Source: Streptomyces sp. TS71-3 (GTDB taxonomy: Bacteria > Actinomycetota > Actinomycetes > Streptomycetales > Streptomycetaceae). Taken from it: DNA of 64,000 nt. Below the pieces are notes generated by a model. That model did not search any database and had not been told where the DNA came from. It saw only the letters and a program-made list of their open reading frames with translations. The stretch spans positions 2,170,001 through 2,234,000 of the forward strand of contig NZ_BNEL01000003.1 of assembly GCF_018327685.1 (NCBI RefSeq), given 5' to 3'. The position numbers and the translations under genes are program-made. Positions within the stretch are counted from its first letter, which is position 1. Every line of letters begins with the position of its first letter. Shown in pieces: positions 52,472 to 61,679 of the stretch.

Positions 52472-54775
52472 CTACGCTCCGTTTCTGAGCGAGGCGTCGT
52501 CGACCAGCAGGTCGGCGGTGCCGGACGAGGTACTGACCCACCATTCGGCGTGGTCGACGGCCTTGGCGGCCGTGACCCGCACGGGTGTCGGGGACTGCAC
52601 GTGCGTCCACCCGGTCGTGGACACCGTCCCCTGGGCGAGCGGGACGGTCAGGGAGGTGCCGTCCGTGTAGGTGAGCTTGAGCTGGAGCTTCGCGACGGTG
52701 GAGGCGCCGGACGGAAGCTTGACGTAGGCGTCGCTGGTGTAGGTCTGGCCCGAGGCGACCTGCACGCCCTCGGCCGGGCCCTGCCACTCCGCGGTGCGCC
52801 CGACGGACCGGATCGCGGTGTCACCGGTGTGCGGGTTCGCCGTGTCGGCCTTCACCGTGCTGGGCGCGAAGCCGTACCAGCCGTTCGGGCCCTGTTCCGC
52901 GCCGCCGTTGCCGAGCAGGTCGGTGTCGTCGGACGAGGTGCCGTCGGCGACCACGGTGACGGTCTTGCCGGTGTTGCCCGGCATCGACACGTGCACCTTC
53001 TCGGTGGCGCCGTTCGCGGTGACCGTGACGGTGTAGTCGCCGAGGAAGCCGCGCGTGGTGGAGCTGCCGTCGGCGTCGGTGGTGGCGGAGGCGTCGGTCC
53101 ACCACTGGTTTCTGACCAGGTCCTCCCAGGCCTGCCCGTTGGGCTTGGCGGACCAGTCGGCACGGAAGAGCGCCACCTGCGGGTTCCAGATGTTCTTCTC
53201 CCAGATGCCCCAGGTGCCGACCCCGGTGATCTGGGGGACGCTGTACGCCAGGGTGAGGAAGTCGCGGGTGTAGTCGGCCTGGAGCTGCTCGTCGGGTGTG
53301 GCGACGTCGAACTCCGTCACGGCCATCGGCAGCCCGAGGGCGCCGAACTTGTCGAAGAGCTTCAGCAGGTCGTCGGGCGGGGTGAGCTGGAGCCCGCTGA
53401 AGTGGCTCTGGAAGCCGATGCCGCCGATCGGGGCGCCGTCGGACTTGACCTTCTGGATCAGGTTGTAGTCGAAGTTCTGGTGCCGCGTGTTCCAGCCGTT
53501 GTCCTCGATGAGGTCGTAGTCGTTGAGGACGAGGTCGGCCTTGCGGTCCGCCAGCCGCGCCACGTCGAACCAGTGGCTGGTCCTGCCGGTGCCCAGGACG
53601 TCGGTGACGTCGTGCTCGGAGTACGGCTCGTTGACCACGTTCCACCCGTCGACCGAGCCGGCCAGGTTGGACACCTCGTCGGTGATGTGGCTGTCGACGG
53701 CCTGCCCGAGCGCCGCCGGATCGCCCTTGAGCGCCACGATGTCCGGCGGGATGTTGCCGTTGCTGAACGACCCCCACATCAGGTGGGCGCCGCGCGTGTA
53801 CGCCTTGCCCTGGCCCCGGATCGCCTTCATCGCGGGCAGGGTGACGTTGTTCTTCTCCGTGGCGTTCGCCCAGTGGTTCCACTGGAGGTTGGTGCCGAAG
53901 CTGACCTCGTTGAAGTCGTCCTGCACCTTCTGGCGGTACATCTGGCCGTCGGAGGTGTTCTGGTTCATCGTGGCCGGGTCCACGGCCGTGCCGAAGTCGA
54001 ACGCCTGCTTCTGCATCTCGACCTTCACCGAGGCGCCGGAGACCGGCTTGCCCGCGGCGTCGACGACGTTCACCTTCAGGTCGCCCTTGCGGTACTGGTC
54101 GATCCGCTGCGCCGCGGCAGCGCGCCAGGCGGCGTCGGACTCGCGGCCCGCGTAGGTCGCCCTGGGCCAGCCCGCGGGGTCGCCCGACCCGTAGTCGAGC
54201 ACGGACAGGCCGGCGATCTGGAAGGTCTGCGCCCCGTAGCCGAGCCAGAAGTTCACATGCGCCTCGCCGGGGGCGTAACCCTCGGCCATGCGGAACGGAA
54301 AGGTGAACTTCTGCCAGGCCGAGCCGAACCTCAGGGCGGCGTTCGCCGATTTCCTGAACGTGGTGCCGTCGCGTTCGACGACGAACGAGGCGTGGGAGGA
54401 GTCGTCGACCGGGGTGATCGAACGCGCCCAGAACGTGGCCACCATGGCGTCGTTCGCGTTCACCGCGGCGCCGGTGGGGGCGCCGAGGGTCATCTGGTAC
54501 TCGCCGTCCAGGCCCGTGCTCGACGGGCTCGCGGTGGTCCTGATCTGAAGTGCCCGGTCGAAGTCCGGATTGCCGGAGACCGGTACGACCTGCGCCGTCG
54601 GTGCAGGGGCGCCCTTGAACTCGGTGAAGGCGGCCAGCGGGTCCGCCGGCATGACCTCGAAGGGGGCGGCTGCCTCGGCCGCCGCCGGAGCGGCGTGGGC
54701 GGAGAAGGCGGCAAGGAGGAGAAGGGCTAGTGGTGCACCTGACTTTCTGACGAGCTTTCTCTGTCTTGGTCTCAC
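52472..54775 (-). CDS. Secreted GH10 endo-beta-1,4-xylanase with two carbohydrate-binding modules
   Basis: The protein is 767 residues from GTG 54775, which has a GAAAGGG ribosome site; ATG 54823 gives a longer, less likely start. It has a signal peptide (residues 1-33), an N-terminal CBM4_9-like module (about 40-200) and a central GH10 barrel (about 235-560). The acid/base Glu is in DGWNVVNEPYSEHD and the nucleophile Glu in MAVTEFDVATP. A C-terminal CBM4_9/CenC-like module (about 620-767) follows. It cuts xylan outside the cell; the products are probably imported by the downstream ABC system. The LacI gene upstream, in the same direction, is the likely repressor. Confidence 0.9.
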   Translation of the reverse strand: MRPRQRKLVRKSGAPLALLLLAAFSAHAAPAAAEAAAPFEVMPADPLAAFTEFKGAPAPTAQVVPVSGNPDFDRALQIRTTASPSSTGLDGEYQMTLGAPTGAAVNANDAMVATFWARSITPVDDSSHASFVVERDGTTFRKSANAALRFGSAWQKFTFPFRMAEGYAPGEAHVNFWLGYGAQTFQIAGLSVLDYGSGDPAGWPRATYAGRESDAAWRAAAAQRIDQYRKGDLKVNVVDAAGKPVSGASVKVEMQKQAFDFGTAVDPATMNQNTSDGQMYRQKVQDDFNEVSFGTNLQWNHWANATEKNNVTLPAMKAIRGQGKAYTRGAHLMWGSFSNGNIPPDIVALKGDPAALGQAVDSHITDEVSNLAGSVDGWNVVNEPYSEHDVTDVLGTGRTSHWFDVARLADRKADLVLNDYDLIEDNGWNTRHQNFDYNLIQKVKSDGAPIGGIGFQSHFSGLQLTPPDDLLKLFDKFGALGLPMAVTEFDVATPDEQLQADYTRDFLTLAYSVPQITGVGTWGIWEKNIWNPQVALFRADWSAKPNGQAWEDLVRNQWWTDASATTDADGSSTTRGFLGDYTVTVTANGATEKVHVSMPGNTGKTVTVVADGTSSDDTDLLGNGGAEQGPNGWYGFAPSTVKADTANPHTGDTAIRSVGRTAEWQGPAEGVQVASGQTYTSDAYVKLPSGASTVAKLQLKLTYTDGTSLTVPLAQGTVSTTGWTHVQSPTPVRVTAAKAVDHAEWWVSTSSGTADLLVDDASLRNGA

Positions 54776-55116
54776 TGTGCCGACCCTTTCGGGACTCGAT
54801 GTGTGCGCGGCGCCCTGATGCACCGTGCTGCGGCTCCGTTCCTGAGAACCCAGGTACGACAGGAGATTCCCGGATCGTTTGCGAGCTCAAATCCTGAGCG
54901 CTCGGGCTCGGGTGATCGGCTCGACTTCGCGGCTCGCGTGGGATGGTGAGCGCATTGGAGGGCGAGATTTCAGAGAGCGAGAGCGAACTAAGTGAATGAG
55001 AACGCGAACAAGGACGTTGACAAGTACGTGAACAAGAGCCGTGGACAAAGAGCGTGGACGAAGAGCGCGGCGAAAGAGCGTGACGTCGAATGCGCCGGAC
55101 TTTTGAAAGGACCCGG
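54776..55116. other. Intergenic region upstream of the xylanase gene
   Basis: It contains a GAGCGCTC palindrome at 54896-54903 and an unusual A/C-poor tract at about 54990-55075. That tract is made of degenerate ~12-nt units (GTGGACAAAGAGC, GTGGACGAAGAGC, GTGAACAAGAGC). No LacI-type TGGAC-N2-GTCCA dyad is present here. The open frames over this tract look spurious. Confidence 0.4.
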
Positions 55117-56163
55117 TCACGTGCTCCGAGAGGGCCCGGTGCTGGCCCTGGCGATCAGTTCCGTGGGCAGTACGACGCGTTCGTGCGGGGGCCCTGCCGC
55201 CCCGCCCCCGGGCGTGCCGGCAGCGGGCTCCACCAGGTCGAGCAGCATCCGTGCCGCGCGCTTGCCCATCTCCACGAACGGCTGGCGGACGGTGGTCAGC
55301 GACGGCCGCACGTGCGACGCCGCCTCGATGTCGTCGAACCCGACGACGGCGATGTCCTCCGGCACCCGCAGGCCGTGCTGCGCGACCTCGTCGAGCACGA
55401 TGAACGCGGCCGGGTCGTTGAAGGCGAAGAACGCCGTGGGCCGCTCTGCCTGAGGCAGTTCGAGCAGCTCGGCGGTGCGGCCCCGGATCAGCTCCTCGTG
55501 CATCCCGGTCTCCACGTCCAGCTTCGGATCCGGAGCGATCCCCGCCTCGGCGAGGGTGTCGCGGCAGCCGCGCAGCCGCTCGTGGAACCCGGGGAACCGC
55601 AACGGGCCGAGCACGCACGCGATCCGCCGGTGCCCGAGCGACAGCAGGTGCCGCGCCGCGGCCACACCCCCGGCGAAGTTGTCCGCCTCCACCGAGGGCA
55701 GGTCCACCTCCTCGGCCAGGGTGTTGATCAGGACGGTGGGCAGCCCGTCGCGGTGCAACTGCTCCAGGGGGGCGAGCGGGTGGTCGCCCGTGACGACGAG
55801 CAGGCCGGCGGAGAGCCCCGAGCCGAGCACCCGGTCGATGACGCCGTCGTAGCCCCGGTCGTTGGTGGCCGTGTACAGCAGCATCTCGTACTTGCTCTGC
55901 TCGATGATGCTGGCGACCCCGTAGTTGATCGGCGCGACCATCCGCCAGGTCAGGCCGGGGACAACCATGCCGATCAGCCGCGTGTTGCCTTTCGCGAGCG
56001 CGGTCGCGGCGAAACTCGGCACGTAGTTGTGGCGCTCCATGACGGCCAGGACCCGGCGCCGGGTGGCGGGGTCGACCCGCGGGCTGTCGTTGAGCACCAG
56101 CGAGACGGTGGATTTCGAAAGCCCGGAAAGCCGCGCGATATCACGGATCGTCAATTTCCCCAT
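55117..56163 (-). CDS. LacI/GalR-family transcriptional repressor
   Basis: This 348-residue protein has an N-terminal helix-turn-helix and hinge (LTIRDIARLSGLSKSTVSLV, then LNDSPRVDPATRRRVLAVME). A periplasmic-binding-protein-like sugar-sensing domain (60-340) follows, with GMVVPGLTWRMVAPINYGVA, SAGLLVVTGDHPL and IAVVGFDDIEAASHVRPSLT. It most probably senses an oligosaccharide and controls the xylanase/ABC genes downstream. Three TGGAC-type dyads at 56219-56300 in its own upstream region indicate autoregulation. Confidence 0.9.
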   Translation of the reverse strand: MGKLTIRDIARLSGLSKSTVSLVLNDSPRVDPATRRRVLAVMERHNYVPSFAATALAKGNTRLIGMVVPGLTWRMVAPINYGVASIIEQSKYEMLLYTATNDRGYDGVIDRVLGSGLSAGLLVVTGDHPLAPLEQLHRDGLPTVLINTLAEEVDLPSVEADNFAGGVAAARHLLSLGHRRIACVLGPLRFPGFHERLRGCRDTLAEAGIAPDPKLDVETGMHEELIRGRTAELLELPQAERPTAFFAFNDPAAFIVLDEVAQHGLRVPEDIAVVGFDDIEAASHVRPSLTTVRQPFVEMGKRAARMLLDLVEPAAGTPGGGAAGPPHERVVLPTELIARASTGPSRST

Positions 56164-56218
56164 TGCCCGGTCCCCGATCAGTCGGCGGTGCTCATCGGAC
56201 GGTTAGGACGGCCTTGTG

Positions 56219-56300
56219 TGGACTGGTCCAACGCGGGCCACAAGTGGTCCGTTGGACCGATCCAACGCTGTGCACGGAAGTTAACGTTGGACTGGTCCAC
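56219..56300. promoter_or_regulatory. Array of three LacI-type operators upstream of the LacI gene
   Basis: TGGACTGGTCCA (56219-56230), TTGGACCGATCCAA (56252-56265) and TGGACTGGTCCA (56288-56299) are palindromes with centres about 34 and 35 bp apart. They lie 56-137 nt upstream of the LacI start and can bind a dimeric or tetrameric LacI protein. The 56301-56597 remainder shows no clear gene. Confidence 0.75.
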
Positions 56301-56597
56301 CGTCAATGCGTCTGACCGATTCAGTTGCGAACGGGGCGGATCCGGAGGCCGGTTCGGCAGGGCGAGGGGGGTACTCTCCTCTGCCACGCGAGCCTGCCGC
56401 GCGGCGGCGAGCCCTCTCCGGCGGCTCCCGGACCGCCTTCCCTCAGGGCTTCCCCCAGGGCTTCGTGAGCGCCTCTTCGAGGCTTCTTCCGGCCATCGGG
56501 CGGTGGATACCCACTCGTCCTGTTTCCGCCTCCGAACGGCTCTGTCCTGCCGGGACTCGTCAAGCTGTAAGCTCCAGGACGCCCCCCATTCGTCCTC

Positions 56598-58190
56598 GTG
56601 TCACCGAAAGCGATCAGCCTCAGGGCCGTGTTGAACATCAAGGGCTGCCGTCTGCTCGGGCTTGCAGGGTCGGCGGTGCTGGCGCTCGGGAGCATCGGAG
56701 GCGCGGGGGCGCTGCCGGTCCAGGACGTGATGCGACCGTCCGCCGAGCACCCGGCCCTCGGCCTGTTCCTCTCGTACTTCGGCCTCGTCCTCCTCATAGG
56801 GGCCTGGTGGTGCCTGGGCCGGCTGGTCTCAGGGGGCGCCGGGGCCCGGCCGACGCCGCGGGAGCTGCAGTTCACACTCGTCATCTGGGGCGTGCCGCTG
56901 GTGCTCGCGCCACCGCTGTTCAGCAGGGACATCTACAGCTACCTCGCGCAGGGCGCCATGGTGAACGCCCACATGGACGTCTACTCCATGGGCCCCGACC
57001 ACCTGGGCGGCCCGCTCGTCGCGAACGTCGAGCCGATGTGGCGCGCCAGCCCGGCGCCGTACGGCCCGGTGTTCCTCGGACTCGCGCGGCTGCTGGAGCC
57101 GGGCGGGCTGCTGGGCATGCGGATACTCGCGCTGGTCGGAGTCGCCCTGATGGTGGTCTTCCTGCCGGTGCTGGCCAGGCGGTGCGGCGTCGACCCCTCC
57201 GCGGCGATCTGGCTCGGCGGGCTCAACCCGCTGGTGCTCCAGCACCTGATAGGGGGCGCGCACAACGACGCGGTGATGCTCGGACTGCTCGGCGCCGGAC
57301 TGCTGGCCGCACTCAGCGGCAGCCGCCGCGGCGCCCCGGACGGCGGGGGGCTCGAAGAGCCCGGGAGCGCCTGGGGACTTGCGAGGCCCAGGGTGCCCGC
57401 GGGCTTCTGGCGGTTCGGGAACGCCTGGAGGCTCCGCAGACCTGGCGAGCCGGGGAAGCAGGACGCCCCCCGCACGCAGGGCTACACCGTCGGATGGCCC
57501 GTCGCCGCCGCCGTCCTCGTGACGCTCGCCGCACTCGTCAAGGCGCCCGCGGCGCTGGGCCTGGTGGCCGTCGGCTCCCTGTGGTCGGCGCGCCTGACGG
57601 GCCGCTGGAGGGCGGTGCGTGCGGTCCTCGCGACCACCGCCGTGGCGCTGCTGGTGACCGCCGTGGTGACCGCGCTGACCGGTACCGGCTACGGCTGGAT
57701 ATCGGCCCTCGGCACCCCCGTCAGCGCCCACAACTGGGCACCCATGGCCGCCCTCGGACGGGTCACCGGCCGGATGCTGGCCGACGCGGGAAGCAGTCTC
57801 GCCCCGCTGGTGGTCGACTTCTGGAGGATGGTGGGCCTGGGCGCCACCGCGGTGATCGCGGCCCTCGCCTGGTGGCACCGGGCCCGGCTCGGCTCGGTGT
57901 ACGCGCTCGGGGTCAGCCTCGCGGCCGCTGCCGTGCTCGCCCCCGCGATACGCCCCTGGTACATGCTGTGGGGGCTGTTCCTGATAGCCGCCGCGGCGCC
58001 ACCCGGCCGGACCCGGCGCTGGACCGCGGCCGCCAGCGGCGTCCTCGCCCTCGTCGTGCTCCCCAGCGGCTCCGCCGCCGACGCCACGCAACTGAAGATA
58101 GCCGTGGCCGGCGGCGCACTCGCCGCGCTGGCCGCCCTCTGCCTGCTCGGCCTGGACATGCGGGCACGCAGCGTGCACACCGCATCATGA
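56598..58190 (+). CDS. MptB-like polyprenol-phosphomannose-dependent alpha-mannosyltransferase
   Basis: This 530-residue membrane glycosyltransferase of the GT-C type has about 12 helices. The first loop has the GT-C acidic motif FSRDIYSYLAQGAMVNAHMD, and PLGGPLVANV-like and PAPYGPVFLGLARLL segments follow. LKAPAALGLVAVGSL and IRPWYMLWGLFLIAAAA are other family blocks (MptA/MptB, TIGR03459-like). An unusual insert of low-complexity sequence (about 215-285) is present in the middle. It adds mannose from a lipid carrier to an envelope glycolipid outside the membrane. The next gene overlaps by ATGA. Confidence 0.82.
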   Translation: MSPKAISLRAVLNIKGCRLLGLAGSAVLALGSIGGAGALPVQDVMRPSAEHPALGLFLSYFGLVLLIGAWWCLGRLVSGGAGARPTPRELQFTLVIWGVPLVLAPPLFSRDIYSYLAQGAMVNAHMDVYSMGPDHLGGPLVANVEPMWRASPAPYGPVFLGLARLLEPGGLLGMRILALVGVALMVVFLPVLARRCGVDPSAAIWLGGLNPLVLQHLIGGAHNDAVMLGLLGAGLLAALSGSRRGAPDGGGLEEPGSAWGLARPRVPAGFWRFGNAWRLRRPGEPGKQDAPRTQGYTVGWPVAAAVLVTLAALVKAPAALGLVAVGSLWSARLTGRWRAVRAVLATTAVALLVTAVVTALTGTGYGWISALGTPVSAHNWAPMAALGRVTGRMLADAGSSLAPLVVDFWRMVGLGATAVIAALAWWHRARLGSVYALGVSLAAAAVLAPAIRPWYMLWGLFLIAAAAPPGRTRRWTAAASGVLALVVLPSGSAADATQLKIAVAGGALAALAALCLLGLDMRARSVHTAS

Positions 58191-59323
58191 GGGCCATCGG
58201 AGCCCTGACCGTCAGGGCCGTGCGGCGCTGGCCGGTGCCCTCGGTGCTCCTGCTGATCTGCGCGACCGCCCTGTTCACGGCCACCGTCCCGCTCTTCCGC
58301 GACTGGTTCGACCTGTACGTGTACTGGGGAACCGTGCACTCCTGGGTCTGGCACGGCGGGCAGATCTACGACTTCGTGATCCCGGGCACGCAGTACGGGT
58401 TCACCTACCCGCCCTTCGCCGCCGTCTGCATGCTGCCGCTGGCCCTGATGAGCAGCCCCGTCGCCGTGTGCGCGATCCTCGTGCTGAACGTCGCCGCCTC
58501 CGCGTTCATCGTGCGGACGCTGCTCGGCCGGATGACCGACTGGACCGGCTACGCCGTCGTGGCCTGCCTGTTCATCCTGCTGGAACCGGTGCGCGACACG
58601 TTCAGCTTCGGCCAGGTCAACCTGGTGCTGCTCGCCCTGGTGCTGGGCGACTCGCGCCTCGGCCGCTTCTCGGGCGTGGCCACCGGTGTCGCCGCCGCGT
58701 TCAAGCTCACCCCCGCGCTGTTCATCCTCTACCTGGCGCTGACCGGACGGCGCCGCCAGGCGGGGATCGCCGGGGCCACCGCCCTGGCCGCCACGGCCCT
58801 CGGCTGGCTGCTCGCGCCCGGCCCCTCCCGGCGCTACTGGGGCCACGAGCTGTGGAACACCCACCGCGTCGGCGTGCCCGCCTATGTGTCGAACCAGTCC
58901 CTGCGCGGAGTCCTCGCCCGGCTGGGCGACCCCGGCGGCGGCATCGTGTGGGCGCTGGCGGTCCTCGCGGTCCTCTGCGCCTGGGCCGTCCTCGTGCGCC
59001 GCACCGACCAGCGCACCGGCATCGCCCTCACCGGCGTCGCGGCCTGCCTGATCAGCCCGGTCACATGGGTCCACCACCTGGTCTGGCTGCTGCCCGCGCT
59101 CGCGCTGCTCATCCGGTCGGGCCGGCGCACCGCGAGCGTCATCGCCTACGTCATGCTGTGCAGCAGCATCGTGTGGATCTGGCGCTTCGACGCCTCGGGC
59201 CCCCTCGGCTTCATCGGCTCCAACGCCTACGTGTGGCTGGCGGTGTGGTTCCTGGTCACGCTGCCGCGCCTGGCGGCCCCGGACCCTGGCCCGGCGGGCC
59301 GGCCACTACAGTTCACCCCATGA
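58187..59323 (+). CDS. GT87-family (DUF2029) membrane mannosyltransferase
   Basis: This is a 378-residue GT-C membrane protein with about 10 helices. RDWFDLYVYWGTVHSW is the acidic first-loop motif, then YGFTYPPFAAVCMLPLALM and GQVNLVLLALVLGD. VTWVHHLVWLLPALAL is the conserved C-terminal block. GT87 enzymes transfer mannose to phosphatidylinositol mannosides or related glycans. The ATGA overlap with the MptB-like gene and the ATGA overlap with the AraC gene indicate a translationally coupled operon. Confidence 0.85.
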   Translation: MRAIGALTVRAVRRWPVPSVLLLICATALFTATVPLFRDWFDLYVYWGTVHSWVWHGGQIYDFVIPGTQYGFTYPPFAAVCMLPLALMSSPVAVCAILVLNVAASAFIVRTLLGRMTDWTGYAVVACLFILLEPVRDTFSFGQVNLVLLALVLGDSRLGRFSGVATGVAAAFKLTPALFILYLALTGRRRQAGIAGATALAATALGWLLAPGPSRRYWGHELWNTHRVGVPAYVSNQSLRGVLARLGDPGGGIVWALAVLAVLCAWAVLVRRTDQRTGIALTGVAACLISPVTWVHHLVWLLPALALLIRSGRRTASVIAYVMLCSSIVWIWRFDASGPLGFIGSNAYVWLAVWFLVTLPRLAAPDPGPAGRPLQFTP

Positions 59324-60348
59324 CAGGCCTCCCCTCGCCACCGCCCGCGGCCCCGCCGGACGGCGGTGGCGGCGGCGCCGTGCCCACGGCCGTGCGGTTC
59401 AGCACCAGGGGCCTGGCGGGTCTGTCGGAGAGCCGCCGCATCGAGCTGTGGGAAGCGCACAACGCCGCCTCCCTGGTGGGGCTGCGCTGCCGCACCCTCG
59501 CCGGCACGTCGCTGGAGGCGAGCGAGACCAACCTCCAGCTGCCCCGGCTGCACCTGGCCCACGTGGAGGGGAACTCCCACGTGGTGGAGCGGACCGCGGA
59601 CGTCGTCCGGGCCTCGCCCACCGACTCCGTCGCCCTGTACTTCACCCTCGTCGGCGAGGCGTTCTTCTACCACGACGAGGGGGTGCGTACCGTCCGCCCG
59701 GGTCAGCTGCTGCTCTGCGACGTCGACCGGCCCTTCATGCGCGGCTTCTCCCAGGGCCTGGAAGAGCTGGCCGTCAAGATTCCCAAGTCGGTGTTCGGCG
59801 AGATATCGGACCGGACGGTGCCCACCGCCCCCGTCGTCCTCGACTTCGACGGATCCCCGCACGTGAACCTCTACGCCCAGGCACTCGCGCGTGCGGTCGC
59901 CCGGTCCGTCGGGCCGCGCGGGAACGGCGGCGGCCGGCCCGACGAGGACGCCCTGCTCGACCTGGTCGCCACCCTTCTGGAGCCGGCCAACCGCTCGGCG
60001 GCCTCGCACTACGCGGCCGCCGAGGCGTACATCCGGCAGAGGCTGCGGTCCCACGACCTGTCGGCGGCGCGCATCGCCCGGGGCATCGGGGTCAGCGAGC
60101 GGCACCTCTCCCGGATCTTCGCCGAGGAGGGCACCAGCGTGCCCCGCTACATCCAGCAGCGCCGCGTCGAACTGGCCGAGCGGATGCTCCGGGCACCGTC
60201 GCTCTCCTCCGAGCCGGTGGAGCGGATCGCGCTGCGCTGCGGATTCACCTCCGTGGGCCACTTCTCCCGGGTCTACCGCGAGCACACCGGCACGCCCCCG
60301 GGCGCGGGACGGCGCCGGACCCGCGGCGAAGGCTCAGGGCCGTGCTGA
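59320..60348 (+). CDS. AraC-family regulator (AraC-binding-like sensor)
   Basis: This 342-residue protein has a disordered Gly/Pro-rich head (1-30) and an AraC_binding_2-type cupin domain (about 35-200: LPRLHLAHVEGNSHVVERTA, then SVALYFTLVGEAFFYHDEGV). The AraC helix-turn-helix spans about 225-325 (DLSAARIARGIGVSERHLSR, then ERIALRCGFTSVGHFSRVYR). It starts inside the GT87 stop (ATGA), so it is expressed with the mannosyltransferases. Its own target is unknown. Confidence 0.85.
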   Translation: MTGLPSPPPAAPPDGGGGGAVPTAVRFSTRGLAGLSESRRIELWEAHNAASLVGLRCRTLAGTSLEASETNLQLPRLHLAHVEGNSHVVERTADVVRASPTDSVALYFTLVGEAFFYHDEGVRTVRPGQLLLCDVDRPFMRGFSQGLEELAVKIPKSVFGEISDRTVPTAPVVLDFDGSPHVNLYAQALARAVARSVGPRGNGGGRPDEDALLDLVATLLEPANRSAASHYAAAEAYIRQRLRSHDLSAARIARGIGVSERHLSRIFAEEGTSVPRYIQQRRVELAERMLRAPSLSSEPVERIALRCGFTSVGHFSRVYREHTGTPPGAGRRRTRGEGSGPC

Positions 60349-61073
60349 CCTGCCGCGGGCACGCCCCGGCCGCTCGCGCAGTTCTCCGCTCCCTTTCCAT
60401 GGCCCGGTTCGGTGGTCTGCTGCGGGCACGCTGTGGCTTCTCGCGCAGTTCCCCGCGCCTCTCTCGGGATAAACAGCGCTTCCAGCCCCTCACGTACGCG
60501 CCGCAGAAGCTCCACATCGACCGGCGCCGCCGGCCTCGGGTTGGGGCCCGCAGCCTTCTGTCGAACTCGCTTCGGGAGGCCGTTCTCGGTCAGCTCGTAC
60601 GTGGGCGGCGCAAGCTCACACCAGACCACCCGCCCGACGTTGGTGCGGTAAGAACTCCACCGCGAGCACAGCGACGTCACCGCGTCCGCCCACGTCGGCG
60701 GCTGGTCATGGCGGTCGGCTACCTCGACAACGACCCCGGTCTCCAGCAGCACCAGGCGCACGCGGATGAGCGCGAGGTCAGTCAGCTCCGTCCAGCGCGG
60801 GGACGGTTCAGGCACGCCCGTCAGCGTCACGGCCTGCGAGATCAGCTCGAAGAGCACGACTTCGCCGTTGGTGCCCAGCTCGTCGCGCTGCCAGTCCGTC
60901 AGGGTGTGGCGCAGGAACATCACACCGATGTTGACCGCCGTGGACGTCGCGGCCAAGGTGAGATCGACTATGGCCTTGGGGCAGGGTCGCTCATTCATCG
61001 ACCGCGGGGCCGGGATGGCCGGCCGGTTCAGCTGCTCCGGCCGTGAGCGCAGGTCGTCTGCTACCACCGTCAT
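60273..61073 (-). CDS. ATP-binding (HATPase-like) regulatory protein with a read-through tail
   Basis: The first ~170 residues (from ATG 61073, Shine-Dalgarno GAAGGAGA upstream) fit the small actinobacterial ATP-binding family related to anti-sigma RsbW proteins: NIGVMFLRHTLTDWQRDELG, then ELISQAVTLTG and RLVLLETGVVVEVADRHDQP. Near 60470 the frame enters the GCGCAGTTCCCCGCG repeat and continues through it, ending inside the 3' end of the convergent AraC gene (76-nt overlap). The tail (about 65 residues) is therefore repeat-derived, and the old stop has been lost. The N-box Asn/Asp residues expected for ATP binding are not obvious. Confidence 0.6.
   Translation of the reverse strand: MTVVADDLRSRPEQLNRPAIPAPRSMNERPCPKAIVDLTLAATSTAVNIGVMFLRHTLTDWQRDELGTNGEVVLFELISQAVTLTGVPEPSPRWTELTDLALIRVRLVLLETGVVVEVADRHDQPPTWADAVTSLCSRWSSYRTNVGRVVWCELAPPTYELTENGLPKRVRQKAAGPNPRPAAPVDVELLRRVREGLEALFIPREARGTAREATACPQQTTEPGHGKGAENCASGRGVPAAGQHGPEPSPRVRRRPAPGGVPVCSR
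60441..60460. repeat. Third, partial copy of the GCGCAGTTCCCCGCG repeat
   Basis: The module GCGCAGTTCCCCGCGCC and a degenerate neighbour at 60376 (GCGCAGTTCTCCGC) lie between the AraC gene and the ATP-binding gene, as in the intergenic repeats at 43.0 and 50.7 kb. Confidence 0.7.
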
Positions 61074-61260
61074 GGGGAACGTCTCCTTCAATGACCATTC
61101 CAGCCGTGCTGCTCGCTCGCTGTTTGATCTGTCCGGCCAGCCGCACCAGCCGCAACGCGAAGGTGAGTTGGTCCTCGCGGGAGATGTCGTAGCTCAGCAG
61201 ACCTGCGACGAACTGGCCAGCGTCGGTGTTGATGTCCTTGAGCTGCTGGACGATCGCCAT
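60991..61260 (-). CDS. Small helical protein of unknown function
   Basis: This is an 89-residue protein (start ATG 61260). The first 60 residues are helical (AIVQQLKDINTDAGQFVAGL, then LTFALRLVRLAGQIKQRA), then a Gly/Pro-rich tail. It overlaps the start of the ATP-binding gene by 83 nt in another frame. I do not recognise the family, but a small gene in this place is typical of the same actinomycete gene set. Confidence 0.5.
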   Translation of the reverse strand: MAIVQQLKDINTDAGQFVAGLLSYDISREDQLTFALRLVRLAGQIKQRASSTAGMVIEGDVPHDGGSRRPALTAGAAEPAGHPGPAVDE

Positions 61261-61280
61261 GCTCAAGTCGCGCCGATCCA

Positions 61281-61601
61281 CTACGCACTGTCCGGTGTCA
61301 GCACACAGGCGTTGGCGACGCGCTCCAGGCGTTCGACCATGTGGTCGCGCAGAAGCTGATGGCCCGACAGGTGATCCAGAGACGGCACAACGACGTGCCG
61401 TGCTTCGGCACGCTTGAGTTCGGCAACCAGCTCCTCGAACGCCGAGCGTGAACCTTCCTGACACTCGAAGAACGTTGTCGCATAACAGAAGCCCTCGGCC
61501 TCGGCGAAGCGCTCCATCTCGGAAAGCGCGTGGTCGAGTTCGCTGTCGGATACTTCGTCAGGCGAGCGCATGTAGCCGTAGATCAAGGGCTTCACGGTCA
61601 T
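61281..61601 (-). CDS. Serine-recombinase-like protein without DNA-binding tail
   Basis: This 106-residue protein resembles the N-terminal catalytic fold of resolvase/invertase proteins: IYGYMRSPDEVSDSEL, then EGSRSAFEELVAELKRAEAR and HVVVPSLDHLSGH. The helix-turn-helix region is absent, and the usual Arg set around the nucleophile is not clear. It may act with the host element or be a regulatory remnant. It is part of the leftward operon. Confidence 0.5.
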   Translation of the reverse strand: MTVKPLIYGYMRSPDEVSDSELDHALSEMERFAEAEGFCYATTFFECQEGSRSAFEELVAELKRAEARHVVVPSLDHLSGHQLLRDHMVERLERVANACVLTPDSA

Positions 61602-61679
61602 CTCCGATGTTGGATGACCGGACCGGCGACGGGCACAGGGCTCACCGCCGCCGGTCCGGCCGACTTGGGTGGCGACTCC

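Noticed and set aside
54887..55618. Minus-strand frame with ALVHVLVNVLVRVLIHLV repeat
   Set aside because: It arises from the degenerate GTGGACAAGAGC tract and the LacI gene in a wrong frame.
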